A DNA stretch of 64,000 nt. It comes from UBA2882 sp045542735. GTDB lineage: Bacteria > Bacillota > Clostridia > Lachnospirales > Lachnospiraceae. Below the pieces are notes generated by a model. It had not been told where the DNA came from. It ran no database searches and worked only from the letters and a program-made list of their open reading frames with translations. Below are positions 51,701-59,718 of the stretch, piece after piece. Location: NCBI GenBank assembly GCA_045542735.1, contig JAZQLQ010000021.1:164424-228423 (forward strand), read 5' to 3'. Made by a program: the position numbers and the translations under genes. Positions within the stretch are counted from its first letter, which is position 1. Every line of letters starts with the position of its first letter.

Positions 51701-52042
51701 ATGGCAACATCAATGAAAGCTAAGATTTTAAAGAAAGAGATTTTGAGCCAGTATAAGAGCATCAGACAGTTTGCGATTGAGATGAGTATCCCTTATAGTA
51801 CCTTGGTTACTGCGTTGGATCGTGGAATTGAAGGTATGGCATATGGCACAGTGATTCGTATTTGTGATAAATTACATTTAAACCCTGTCACATTTAAACC
51901 TTTAGAGGATACAACGGTTTCTGAGCAGTTGTTAGAAAATCAAGTTATGTCCTATTATGTGAAACTGAATCAGGAAGGTAAAGACAAGATTCTTGGTCTG
52001 ATGGAAGACTTTGTATCTCTTAAAAAATATAAAGCAAAATAA
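51701..52042 (+). CDS. Small helix-turn-helix protein
   Basis: A 113-residue protein. It has an HTH-like segment (FAIEMSIPYSTLVTALDRGI, about residues 27-46), followed by YGTVIRICDKLHLNPVTF as in XRE-type repressors, with a C-terminal helical tail that may dimerise. I chose ATG 51701, which has GGGAGG upstream; an earlier in-frame TTG at 51626 lies over a TATAAT box (51629-51634) that more likely is its promoter. It is followed by glf 14 nt later and could regulate the surface glycan genes. Confidence 0.72.
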   Translation: MATSMKAKILKKEILSQYKSIRQFAIEMSIPYSTLVTALDRGIEGMAYGTVIRICDKLHLNPVTFKPLEDTTVSEQLLENQVMSYYVKLNQEGKDKILGLMEDFVSLKKYKAK

Positions 52043-52056
52043 AATAGGTTAATAAT

Positions 52057-53166
52057 ATGAAATATGATTATCTAATTGTAGGAGCCGGACTGTTTGGTGC
52101 GGCTTTTGCATATGAAATGAAAAAGAGCGGCAAGACATGTCTGGTTATTGACCAAAGAGACCATATTGCCGGCAATATTTATACAGAGGATATCAACGCT
52201 ATCCAGGTGCACAAGTATGGTGCACATATTTTCCATACATCTGATAAAGAGGTTTGGGATTATGTGCAACAGTTTGCGGAGTTTAACCATTATATCAATT
52301 CCCCGGTAGCAGTTTATAAGGATGAATTGTACAATCTTCCTTTCAATATGAATACCTTTTCCAAGATGTGGGGCATCCGTACACCGGAGCAGGCAAAGGA
52401 GATTATCAATGCCCAGATAGCAGAGGCAGGGATTACTGAACCGAAAAATCTGGAGGAGCAGGCAATTTCTTTGGCGGGGCGTGATGTATATGAAAAGCTG
52501 GTAAAAGGCTATACTGAGAAGCAATGGGGACGGGATTGTAAGGAACTTCCGGCTTTTATTATCAAGCGTTTACCCTTACGTTTTGTGTATGACAACAATT
52601 ATTTTAATGACCCTTACCAGGGGATTCCCAAGGGTGGTTATACACAGATTATTGAGAAAATGCTGGCAGGTATTCAGGTTTGTTTAAATACAGAGTATCA
52701 AGAGTTTATCAAACAGACAGAAGATACATTTGGCAAGATTTTATATACCGGTATGATTGATGCGTACTTTGATTATTGCTATGGTGAACTGGAGTATCGT
52801 TCGTTGCGTTTTGAAGAGGAAGTTCTCTTCGGTTGTGACAACTACCAGGGAAATGCAGTTGTAAATTACACCGAACGTGAAGTTCCATATACCCGTATCA
52901 TTGAGCATAAGCATTTTGAGTTTGGCAAAGGCAAGGGTACGGTTATCACACGTGAATATCCTGCTACATGGCAAAAAGGTGATGAACCCTATTATCCCAT
53001 CAATAATGAGAAGAACAATGCTTTATATCAACGTTACAAAGAATTGGCAGACAAAGAAGGTAATGTAATCTTTGGCGGACGTCTGGGCCAGTATCAGTAT
53101 TATGACATGGATAAAGTAATCCGTAGCGCGCTGGATACTGTGGCAGAAGAAAAGAAAACATTTTAA
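52057..53166 (+). CDS. glf: UDP-galactopyranose mutase
   Basis: A flavoenzyme that converts UDP-galactopyranose to UDP-galactofuranose, the donor for galactofuranose in surface glycans. The 369-residue protein starts with the FAD-binding motif YLIVGAGLFGAAFAYE and has the family signature GAHIFHTSDKEVWDY, the active-site region EKQWGRDCKELP and RFVYDNNYFNDPYQGIPKGGY (about 172-192). It is full length with no lesion. It is placed among glycosyltransferase genes, which suggests galactofuranose is part of this organism's surface or flagellar glycan. Confidence 0.95.
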   Translation: MKYDYLIVGAGLFGAAFAYEMKKSGKTCLVIDQRDHIAGNIYTEDINAIQVHKYGAHIFHTSDKEVWDYVQQFAEFNHYINSPVAVYKDELYNLPFNMNTFSKMWGIRTPEQAKEIINAQIAEAGITEPKNLEEQAISLAGRDVYEKLVKGYTEKQWGRDCKELPAFIIKRLPLRFVYDNNYFNDPYQGIPKGGYTQIIEKMLAGIQVCLNTEYQEFIKQTEDTFGKILYTGMIDAYFDYCYGELEYRSLRFEEEVLFGCDNYQGNAVVNYTEREVPYTRIIEHKHFEFGKGKGTVITREYPATWQKGDEPYYPINNEKNNALYQRYKELADKEGNVIFGGRLGQYQYYDMDKVIRSALDTVAEEKKTF

Positions 53167-53171
53167 ATAGG

Positions 53172-53220
53172 AATGCATATATTTAGAAAAGAAAACTTTT
53201 TTAGATATATGCATTTTTTA
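53172..53220 (+). terminator. Intrinsic terminator after glf
   Basis: A long stem AATGCATATAT / ATATATGCATT, extended by TTAGAAAAG / CTTTTTTAG, with a short A loop and a downstream T-run. Confidence 0.75.
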
Positions 53221-53228
53221 ATTTTTAC

Positions 53229-53256
53229 TTGCAAAATGTGCAATCTTTGTTATAAT
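53229..53256 (+). promoter_or_regulatory. Promoter for the carboxyltransferase gene
   Basis: TTGCAA (53229-53234), a 16-nt spacer and a perfect TATAAT (53251-53256), 55 nt before the chosen start. Confidence 0.65.
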
Positions 53257-53310
53257 AGTTTGAGAGTCAAAGTATTTGAAATGCAAAACAATTTGATGGA
53301 GGCATGTCAT

Positions 53311-54921
53311 ATGAATTGGGATGAAGCGATTAAAGAATTGGATGAGCGTAGAGCGAAAGCCTTACTCGGCGGTGGTGAAGCGCGTATTGAAAAACAGCAC
53401 AAAAGTGGAAAGTTGACAGCACGTGAGAGAATCGAAGTGCTTTTGGATAAGGATACATTTGTGGAGGTTGACAATTTTGTCGAATCCCGTATTGATGATT
53501 TTGATTTGGATAAAAAACGTGTACCCGGTGACGGTGTTGTGACCGGATACGGCAAGATTGACGGAAGACTTGTATTTGTAGCAAGTGAGGATTTTACGGT
53601 AATTGGTGGTACTTTGGGTGAATATCATTCCTTTAAAATTACCCGTATCCAGGATATGGCCATGGAGATGAAAGCTCCGTTAATCTGTATCAATGACAGT
53701 GGTGGAGCCCGTATTGAAGAGGGTATTTCTTCTTTGAGCGGATATGCGGGAATGTTTTTAAGACACACCAAGGCGTCCGGTATGATCCCGCAGATTGCGG
53801 TTATTTTGGGTCCTTGCTCCGGTGGTGCGTGTTATGCACCGGCCATCTGTGATTTTATCTTTATGGTCAAAGAGACATCCAAGATGTTTATCACGGGTCC
53901 CAATGTGGTAAAGACGGTTATCAATGAAGAGGTATCTGTAGAGGAACTGGGTGGAGCCAAGGTTCATGCAGAAAAATCCGGTGTTTCTCATTTTACATAT
54001 GATGATGAGAGAGAATGTCTGATGGGTGTTCGTAAGCTTCTCGGTTACCTTCCCGGCAGTTTTGAGGAGAAGGCGCCTGTTCTTAAGTTGCCTGAAGATG
54101 CCGGATTGAAAGCCGGTTTGCAAAAAGTAATCAGTAAGATTAATAAAAATGCCAGAACAACTTTAAATGATTGTTCTAAATTACAAAAGATTGTACCGGA
54201 CAATTCCAGACATGCTTATGATGTGCATGATGTGCTGGATTGTATCGTGGATCGCAATTCCTTCTTTGAAGTGCAGAAGGAGTTTGCACCCAATGCAGTG
54301 GTTGGCTTTGGCCGGATGAAGGGACAGTGTATCGGTTTTGTATGTAATCAGCCTTCCGTGATGGGTGGTTCCATTGATTATCATGCATCCGATAAGATGG
54401 CTCGTTTTATTCGTTTCTGTGATTGTTTTAATATTCCGTTGATTACTCTGGTGGATGTACCGGCGTTCCTCCCGGGCACCAGACAGGAACACAACGGTAT
54501 TATCCGTCACGGTGCGAAAGTATTGTATGCTTACTCGGAAGCAACGGTTCCCAAGATAACTTTAATTATGAGAAAAGCATATGGCGGCGCGTACATTGCC
54601 ATGAACTCCAAGGATATGGGAGCGGATATGGTCTTTGCATGGCCCATTGCTGAGATTGCGGTTATGGGAGCTGACGGAGCGGTAAACATTGCGTTCCGTC
54701 GCAAGATCAAAGAGTCTTTAGATCCTGAAGCGGCAAGAGCAGCATATAAAAAAGAATATGAAGACCGTTTCCTGAATCCTTATGTAGCAGCAGCCCGTGG
54801 CTATGTAAACGAAGTGATTAAACCTGAGGAGACAAGAGATAAATTGTTAAAAGCCTTAAGCGGTCTGAAAAATAAAAAAGTAAAGAGTCCTGAGAAAAAA
54901 CATGGAAATATCCCGTTATAA
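53311..54921 (+). CDS. Acyl-CoA carboxylase carboxyltransferase subunit
   Basis: A 536-residue carboxyltransferase of the propionyl-CoA/methylmalonyl-CoA family (crotonase fold, two halves). The first half has GGGEARIEKQHKSGKLTARERI, INDSGGARIEEG and GPCSGGACYAPA (oxyanion/acyl-CoA loop). The second half has LVDVPAFLPGTRQEHNGIIRHGAK and MRKAYGGAYIAMNSK. Members act in propionyl-CoA carboxylase, methylmalonyl-CoA decarboxylase or transcarboxylase; the partners (biotin carrier, membrane subunit) are not in the window, so the complex cannot be named. I chose ATG 53311, with GGAGG upstream; ATG 53281 is an alternative. Confidence 0.9.
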   Translation: MNWDEAIKELDERRAKALLGGGEARIEKQHKSGKLTARERIEVLLDKDTFVEVDNFVESRIDDFDLDKKRVPGDGVVTGYGKIDGRLVFVASEDFTVIGGTLGEYHSFKITRIQDMAMEMKAPLICINDSGGARIEEGISSLSGYAGMFLRHTKASGMIPQIAVILGPCSGGACYAPAICDFIFMVKETSKMFITGPNVVKTVINEEVSVEELGGAKVHAEKSGVSHFTYDDERECLMGVRKLLGYLPGSFEEKAPVLKLPEDAGLKAGLQKVISKINKNARTTLNDCSKLQKIVPDNSRHAYDVHDVLDCIVDRNSFFEVQKEFAPNAVVGFGRMKGQCIGFVCNQPSVMGGSIDYHASDKMARFIRFCDCFNIPLITLVDVPAFLPGTRQEHNGIIRHGAKVLYAYSEATVPKITLIMRKAYGGAYIAMNSKDMGADMVFAWPIAEIAVMGADGAVNIAFRRKIKESLDPEAARAAYKKEYEDRFLNPYVAAARGYVNEVIKPEETRDKLLKALSGLKNKKVKSPEKKHGNIPL

Positions 54922-54932
54922 TGTCAATCCAC

Positions 54933-54966
54933 GAAAAGCCTATTGAAAAATAGGCTTTTCTATTTT
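54933..54966. terminator. Intrinsic terminator after the carboxyltransferase gene
   Basis: A 12-bp stem GAAAAGCCTATT / AATAGGCTTTTC with a GAAA loop, followed by a T-rich run. Confidence 0.8.
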
Positions 54967-55012
54967 AGAATGTGAGTAGCCGAAAGGCAAAAAATAAAAG
55001 GAAAATTGTAAA

Positions 55013-56029
55013 ATGGCTGAACAGAAAATCTTGGCTTTGGTAACTGCCAGAAGTGGTTCCAAAAGTGTAAAAAACAAAAATATCAGATTGATTAACGGTA
55101 AACCTATGATTGCATACTCTATTGAGCATGCACAGAAGAGTAAATATATTAACCGAATCATTGTATCAACCGATAGCGAGGAGTATGCTGCAATTGCAAG
55201 AGACTTTGGCGCAGAGACACCCTTCATCCGCCCGGCTGAATATGCAACGGATACTTCTTTGGATGTGGATGTATTCCGTCATGCGTTGACCTGGTTAAAA
55301 GAAAACGAAGGCTATGAGCCTGATATCGTTGTTCATCTTCGTCCTACCGATCCTGTGAGAAACGTAGACGACATGGACAAGATGATTGAAATGATGATTG
55401 CAGATCCTACTGTTGATGCTGTTCGTAGCGTGACAGAAAATAAGGTTGTTCCTCACAAAATGTGGTATTTGAAAGAAGATGGAATGCTTGATCCTATTAT
55501 GAAGGATATTCCGGAAGCTTACAACATGCCCAGACAGGAGTTGCCCAAGACATATTATCAGAATGGAAACACGGATTTGCTTAGACCTGCCAACATTTTT
55601 GAGCACAATTCCATGACCGGCAAAAAAATCATGGGATATGTCAGCACTGAAATGTATGATGTGGATACGGAAGAAGATTTTGAGCGTATTTCCACTTTTA
55701 TGAGTATTAATGAGGGTGGGAAACAGTTTGTCTTTGACATCGACGGTGTTATTGCCCTTAAGAGAGAAGACTTGGACTATGGACAGGCATTACCTAACGA
55801 GCGGATGATTGCCATTGTGAATCAATTGTATGACATGGGCAATCACATTGTACTGTTTACAGCCCGTGGCTATGTGACCGGTATTGATTGGAGACCGGTT
55901 ACAGAGAAACAGATGAAAGATTGGGGAGTAAAATACCATGAATTAAAAATGGGAAAACCCAATGCGGACTTTTATATCGATGATAAATTCTTGGACATGA
56001 AATTCTTATACAACGAATTCGGACAGTAA
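55013..56029 (+). CDS. CMP-sialic-acid-synthetase-like / HAD phosphatase fusion
   Basis: A 338-residue bifunctional protein. Residues 5 to about 225 match the NeuA/KdsB-type cytidylyltransferase (LVTARSGSKSVKNKNIRLI and PMIAYSIEHA, then HLRPTDPVR). Residues about 240-338 are a HAD-type phosphatase (FDIDGVIA as the nucleophile motif, FTARG as motif II and YIDDKFLDM as motif IV). Such fusions process activated nine-carbon or related sugars for surface and flagellar glycans. No NeuB- or PseI-type synthase is visible nearby, so the sugar is unknown. It ends exactly at the edge of the giant hairpin. Confidence 0.88.
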   Translation: MAEQKILALVTARSGSKSVKNKNIRLINGKPMIAYSIEHAQKSKYINRIIVSTDSEEYAAIARDFGAETPFIRPAEYATDTSLDVDVFRHALTWLKENEGYEPDIVVHLRPTDPVRNVDDMDKMIEMMIADPTVDAVRSVTENKVVPHKMWYLKEDGMLDPIMKDIPEAYNMPRQELPKTYYQNGNTDLLRPANIFEHNSMTGKKIMGYVSTEMYDVDTEEDFERISTFMSINEGGKQFVFDIDGVIALKREDLDYGQALPNERMIAIVNQLYDMGNHIVLFTARGYVTGIDWRPVTEKQMKDWGVKYHELKMGKPNADFYIDDKFLDMKFLYNEFGQ

Positions 56030-56547
56030 ATTTATAAAAAATATAAGGGAGCCATTCTCTTGTCGTGCTCGGGCAACGGATGTGCTCCTTTTTCATTTGT
56101 TTTATATAAAAATTGTAGTTTTTCAACAGCCACGAGTTGCTTCCTCTTTTTTGAAACTTAACGTGTTTGAATCCCGTACCATAGAAGCGACAAAAATATT
56201 CTTTTGACGCTCGACAATCCTTTTTGTGTTTTTCTAAGAGCGTTGTACATTTTTTGTATATTCTGCCCCTATTTTGCTAAACTCACATTCGTTCGGACAG
56301 TAGCAAAATAACGGGGCAACATCGAATAACGCTCTAAGAAAAACATCAAAAATGCTAGAAATCGCGTCAAAAGAATATTTTGTCAACTTCTTGGTATCGG
56401 GATGAGTTTTAAGTTTCAAAAACAATAAAGAAAAGTAACTTGTGGCTGTTAGAAAAGCAAGATTTTTATATTGGCAAATGAAAAAGGAGCACATCCGCTG
56501 CCGTGAATGCGACAGGAGAATGGCTCCTTAATATTTTTTATAAATTA
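56027..56547. repeat. Giant imperfect palindrome between convergent genes
   Basis: Arms of about 250 nt (56030-56279 and 56301-56545) are complementary over nearly their whole length, closing on a 21-nt loop (56280-56300). The outer 35 bases match with three mismatches, and a 22-base block around 56076-56100 (GGATGTGCTCC and on) is perfectly matched. Even the TAA stop codons of the two flanking genes pair. The apical stem is GCCCC..ATTTTGCTA with TAGCAAAATAACGGGGC. There is no gene inside. An RNA from either strand would form a dsRNA of about 500 nt. It may be a giant terminator, an inverted-duplicated mobile remnant or an unknown structured RNA. This fills the only 515-nt gene-free stretch. 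Confidence 0.9.
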
Positions 56548-57849
56548 GCAGTAGCTGTTGAACATCATACCACTATATGCACTTGTGATATAAGGTGATG
56601 CGTAGTTTTTACCCGGATTTTTATATGCCACGATGGTTTTTTCCACATAGGTCATCGGGTTCAAAGATACCTGGTTGGATTTGCGGTATACAGATTTTGC
56701 AAAATCTTTTACCTGCTCCAAACCTTCTGTAATACGTCCGTCCAGTGATGAACGTTGTAACTCGTGCTCATCAATGTCGATGGAACCGTCTTCGGTAATA
56801 TTGATGCCGATTTCAGATAATGGTCTTGCATATTCACCGGCCAAGTGCCACATTTCGCTGACGAGCTGATTGCTCTTGGGGTGTTTCTCGGTATATTCAA
56901 TGGCGGAACGCAGGAATGTATTGTAACCGCCAACTAACTGTCTGAGATTTTCCAAAAGACTTTCTGTATCGGTCTTTAAGCCAATATTTGCTGTCATACC
57001 TTCTTCGGGACTAATACCATTCAATTGTACTTCGTACATTTTTTCAATGGTGAAGTTATTGGAGTTGGCACTGTGATGCTCTCCGTTAATGGTAAATTCT
57101 GCACTGGAAGGAAGGCGTGTGATATCACCGATTCCTAAATATTCTACAATGCCGGATGTCTTACTAGTCTGATCATCGGATACGCGGAATGCATATTCGC
57201 GATTTTCGGGAGCACCGTTTTTGACGGATGTCAAATTTAAACTGGTGTTACCTTCGCCGTCTTCCAAAACCTCTGCTTGAATGCCGATGTCAGAATTGTT
57301 GATCAAACGGGACAAACGTTGTTGGACGTCTGCATTGGTATCCTCCGGCCGAATCTGGAACTGGAATTCATAATTCAGATCATTGATACTTAAATCAAAG
57401 GAATAAGTATCAGGCTCTAGTGCCAAAGGCTCTTCGGAAGGAAGGTAGTTACCCATGTTAATCTGAGGTGATGCAAGGGAGTGTACTTCCAAAGAAAGTT
57501 CCGGTGCAAAGGGCGTGGCGGTGGAATCGCCAATAAAAGAAACTTTGGCGATAGATTCGTTACTGGAATAAGCCACCTTCTTATTTAAAAGTGCTGCTTC
57601 ATCCAGACCACCCAAGGAAGTAATCGTATTTTTTAACTCCCGGGCATTTTCTTTTAAGCCCACAGCATAAGCTTTGGACTCGGCACTGTCATCCAAGATG
57701 TAGAGCGGAGATTCTTTATTAATTTTGACTATGGAATTATAAATATTGCGCAGTTCGCTTTTCTTATGCGTATCCAAACCGGTCGTGCCTTTTGGTGCAT
57801 AAGAAGTAAGATAGTGATTATAAACACTAAGAGTACTAAGATTAGCCAT
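56545..57849 (-). CDS. FliD-like / flagellar cap-related protein
   Basis: A 434-residue divergent relative of filament cap proteins. A FliD-like C-terminal region (about residues 315-400) has TDTESLLENLRQLVGGYNTFLRSA, then ITEDGSIDIDEHEL, which matches the pattern of FliD family C-terminal domains. The middle has beta-rich segments (residues about 105-290). The canonical N-terminal FliD_N helix is missing; the N-terminus reads MANLSTLSVYNHYLTSYAP. The start at 57849 has GAAAGGAGGGGCGG upstream on the minus strand. It could cap a different structure or tune filament ends. Its stop codon is part of the giant palindrome. Confidence 0.65.
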   Translation of the reverse strand: MANLSTLSVYNHYLTSYAPKGTTGLDTHKKSELRNIYNSIVKINKESPLYILDDSAESKAYAVGLKENARELKNTITSLGGLDEAALLNKKVAYSSNESIAKVSFIGDSTATPFAPELSLEVHSLASPQINMGNYLPSEEPLALEPDTYSFDLSINDLNYEFQFQIRPEDTNADVQQRLSRLINNSDIGIQAEVLEDGEGNTSLNLTSVKNGAPENREYAFRVSDDQTSKTSGIVEYLGIGDITRLPSSAEFTINGEHHSANSNNFTIEKMYEVQLNGISPEEGMTANIGLKTDTESLLENLRQLVGGYNTFLRSAIEYTEKHPKSNQLVSEMWHLAGEYARPLSEIGINITEDGSIDIDEHELQRSSLDGRITEGLEQVKDFAKSVYRKSNQVSLNPMTYVEKTIVAYKNPGKNYASPYITSAYSGMMFNSYC

Positions 57850-58161
57850 ATCCGCCCCTCCTTTCATCCTTGAATTGACAGTTAGGACATATCCGTTGTC
57901 CCTGTCTGGGCATAGTAGCATACAATAAGTCTATTATGTTACTTTTATAGTAGCACCATAAAAAGTCAATTGCAAGAAAAAAACGCATAAAAATAAGGAA
58001 AATACAAGGAAAATACATATTTTTCCGTTGACGCGCATGTTTTTCTGTGGTATATTAGGCAAGTGGAAAGAGATTTAGCTCTTTTTTTTGTGCAAAAAAT
58101 TAGATGCCAAAAAGCTTTCTACTATATTTAATAGGACGAACAACACGCGGAGGTGGAAAGA
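57850..58161. other. Gene-free divergent regulatory region
   Basis: This 312-bp gap separates the minus-strand FliD-like gene from rpmG. I see the ribosome binding site of the first gene, a promoter for rpmG (separate entry), and little else. An AT-rich stretch at 57950-58020 holds no convincing gene. No sigma-28 box for the minus-strand gene was found. Confidence 0.6.
58028..58056 (+). promoter_or_regulatory. Promoter of rpmG-secE-nusG
   Basis: TTGACG (58028-58033), a 17-nt spacer and TATATT (58051-58056), about 105 nt before rpmG. Confidence 0.75.
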
Positions 58162-58311
58162 ATGCGTACAAAAATTACATTAGCATGTACAGAATGCAAA
58201 AATCGTAATTATAACATGACAAAGGATAAAAAGACTCATCCTGACAGAATGGAAACAAAAAAATATTGTAGATTCTGCAAAACTCATACATTACACAAAG
58301 AAACTAAGTAA
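58162..58311 (+). CDS. rpmG: 50S ribosomal protein L33
   Basis: A 49-residue zinc-binding ribosomal protein. It starts MRTKITLACTECKNRNYNM and ends CRFCKTHTLHKETK, with both CxxC zinc pairs present (CTEC and CRFC), so it is the zinc-containing form. GGAGGTGGAAAG lies before the ATG. It is followed by secE, as in most Firmicutes. Confidence 0.95.
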   Translation: MRTKITLACTECKNRNYNMTKDKKTHPDRMETKKYCRFCKTHTLHKETK

Positions 58312-58335
58312 TTCCGTTTGAAACGAGGTAAGAAT

Positions 58336-58545
58336 ATGGGAGAAACAAAGAGCAGCCAAAAACAATCCAAAATGGGCGCTTTTTTCAGCGGCTTGGGTGC
58401 AGAGTTCAAAAAGGTTATCTGGCCTGATAAAATGACTCTGATGAAGCAGACAGTTACCGTAACAGTTGCTTCCGTTGTTTTAGGGCTTTTGATTGCTTTG
58501 ATCGATACTATCGTTCAGTATGGTGTTAACTTCTTAACAATGTAA
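58336..58545 (+). CDS. secE: Preprotein translocase subunit SecE
   Basis: A 69-residue protein with one membrane helix (about residues 42-65), preceded by the amphipathic FKKVIWPDKMTL motif that is the hallmark of SecE. It stabilises SecY in the Sec channel. I chose ATG 58336, with CGAGGTAAG upstream, rather than a TTG 18 nt earlier. It lies between rpmG and nusG, the usual place. Confidence 0.95.
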   Translation: MGETKSSQKQSKMGAFFSGLGAEFKKVIWPDKMTLMKQTVTVTVASVVLGLLIALIDTIVQYGVNFLTM

Positions 58546-58561
58546 GAGTGAGGGTGAAGCA

Positions 58562-59077
58562 ATGGCAGAAGCAAATTGGTATGTAGTCCATACCTATTCC
58601 GGGTATGAGAATAAAGTAAAAGCCAATATTGAAAAGACCATCGAAAACAGACACTTAGAAGAGGAAATCTTAGAAGTAAGAGTTCCTATGCAAGATGTTG
58701 TAGAGGTGAAAAACGGAACCAAGAAAACAGTTTCCAAGAAATTGTTCCCCGGTTACGTGTTAATCAATATGGTGATGAATGACGACACCTGGTATGTAGT
58801 TAGAAATACACGTGGTGTTACCGGATTTGTAGGACCGGGAAGTAAACCTGTTCCTCTGTCCGAAGCTGAGATGAAGCCTCTTGGTATTAAAGTTGACAAC
58901 ATTTCCGTTGACTTTAAAGAAGGAGATACAATCGCAGTTGTTGCCGGCGTTTGGAAAGATACGGTTGGCGTTGTTCAGAGAATGGACTTCGGTAAACAGA
59001 CCGCTACTATCAATGTTGAAATGTTCGGTAGAGAGACTCCTGTTGAGATTAGTTTCGCAGAAGTCCGCAAAATGTAG
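58562..59077 (+). CDS. nusG: Transcription termination/antitermination factor NusG
   Basis: NusG links RNA polymerase to Rho or to the ribosome. At 171 residues it has an N-terminal NGN domain (NWYVVHTYSGYENKVKANIEK) with the FPGYVLI...VRNTRGVTGFVG pattern, and a C-terminal KOW domain (GDTIAVVAGVWKDTVGVV, about 120-138). The linker between them is short. It is followed, after an untranslated stretch with an L1-type site, by rplK. Confidence 0.96.
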   Translation: MAEANWYVVHTYSGYENKVKANIEKTIENRHLEEEILEVRVPMQDVVEVKNGTKKTVSKKLFPGYVLINMVMNDDTWYVVRNTRGVTGFVGPGSKPVPLSEAEMKPLGIKVDNISVDFKEGDTIAVVAGVWKDTVGVVQRMDFGKQTATINVEMFGRETPVEISFAEVRKM

Positions 59078-59180
59078 AATTTCGGGTTGCATTTTTATGC
59101 ATCTTGGAATATAGTGACAATTGATGTTCATAGGAGGAATCCTACTTATATATAAAGTAAGAAGAGTTTCGGTATGAACT

Positions 59181-59212
59181 GTGGGAGGGTTTCTTCGACC
59201 CGCCACTACCAC
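59181..59212 (+). promoter_or_regulatory. L1-type operator before rplK
   Basis: GTGGGAGG ... CCGCCACTACCAC forms a hairpin with GTGG/CCAC ends and an asymmetric internal region, recalling the 23S rRNA site bound by ribosomal protein L1 (GGTGGGAG ... TACCAC). A nearly identical motif lies before rplA. Confidence 0.65.
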
Positions 59213-59233
59213 AATTTATTAGGAGGTGCCACA

Positions 59234-59659
59234 ATGGCAAAGAAAGTAGAAGGATACATTAAGTTACAGATCCCTGCTGGTAAAGCTACACCAGCACCGC
59301 CGGTTGGTCCTGCACTTGGACAGCACGGTGTAAACATCGTTGAATTTACAAAACAGTTCAACGCTAGAACAGCAGATCAGGGAGATATGATTATCCCTGT
59401 AGTAATCACAGTTTACGCAGACAGAAGTTTCAGTTTTGTTACTAAAACTCCCCCTGCAGCAGTACTTTTGAAAAAGGCTTGCAAGATCCAGTCCGGTTCT
59501 GCAACACCTAACAAAACAAAAGTTGCTACTATTTCTAAAGCAGAAATCCAGAAAATTGCTGAATTAAAAATGCCTGACTTAAATGCAGGTAGCTTAGAAG
59601 CAGCAATGAGCATGATCGCTGGTACTGCAAGAAGTATGGGTATCGCAGTTGAAGAGTAA
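59234..59659 (+). CDS. rplK: 50S ribosomal protein L11
   Basis: L11 binds 23S rRNA at the GTPase-associated centre. The 141-residue length is exactly the bacterial norm, and the sequence starts MAKKVEGYIKLQIPAGKATPAPPVGPALGQHG (residues 1-32) with KTPPAAVLLKKA further on. I chose ATG 59234, with AGGAGG upstream; an in-frame ATG 60 nt earlier crosses the L1-type hairpin. It is followed by rplA. Confidence 0.97.
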   Translation: MAKKVEGYIKLQIPAGKATPAPPVGPALGQHGVNIVEFTKQFNARTADQGDMIIPVVITVYADRSFSFVTKTPPAAVLLKKACKIQSGSATPNKTKVATISKAEIQKIAELKMPDLNAGSLEAAMSMIAGTARSMGIAVEE

Positions 59660-59670
59660 TTGAGAATTAT

Positions 59671-59703
59671 GTGGGAGGAACCGCAAGGTGCCGCCACTAC
59701 CAC
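59671..59703 (+). promoter_or_regulatory. L1-type operator before rplA
   Basis: GTGGGAGG ... CCGCCACTACCAC, the same motif as at 59181-59212 with a different apical loop, 15 nt before the rplA start and next to its AAGGAGG. It is likely to let L1 repress its own translation. Confidence 0.65.
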
Positions 59704-59718
59704 AAGGAGGAAAACAAA

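Noticed and set aside
56234..56494. Open frame of 86 residues inside the giant hairpin
   Set aside because: It runs through the self-complementary arms, has no ribosome binding site and reads like reverse-complement sequence of the other arm.
57850..58030. Sigma-28 promoter for the minus-strand FliD-like gene
   Set aside because: The best -10-like match on the minus strand (ACGGATAT) has no suitable -35 element 15 nt upstream.
58760..59212. Open frame of 150 residues on the minus strand
   Set aside because: Overlaps nusG and the rplK leader on the opposite strand; no support.
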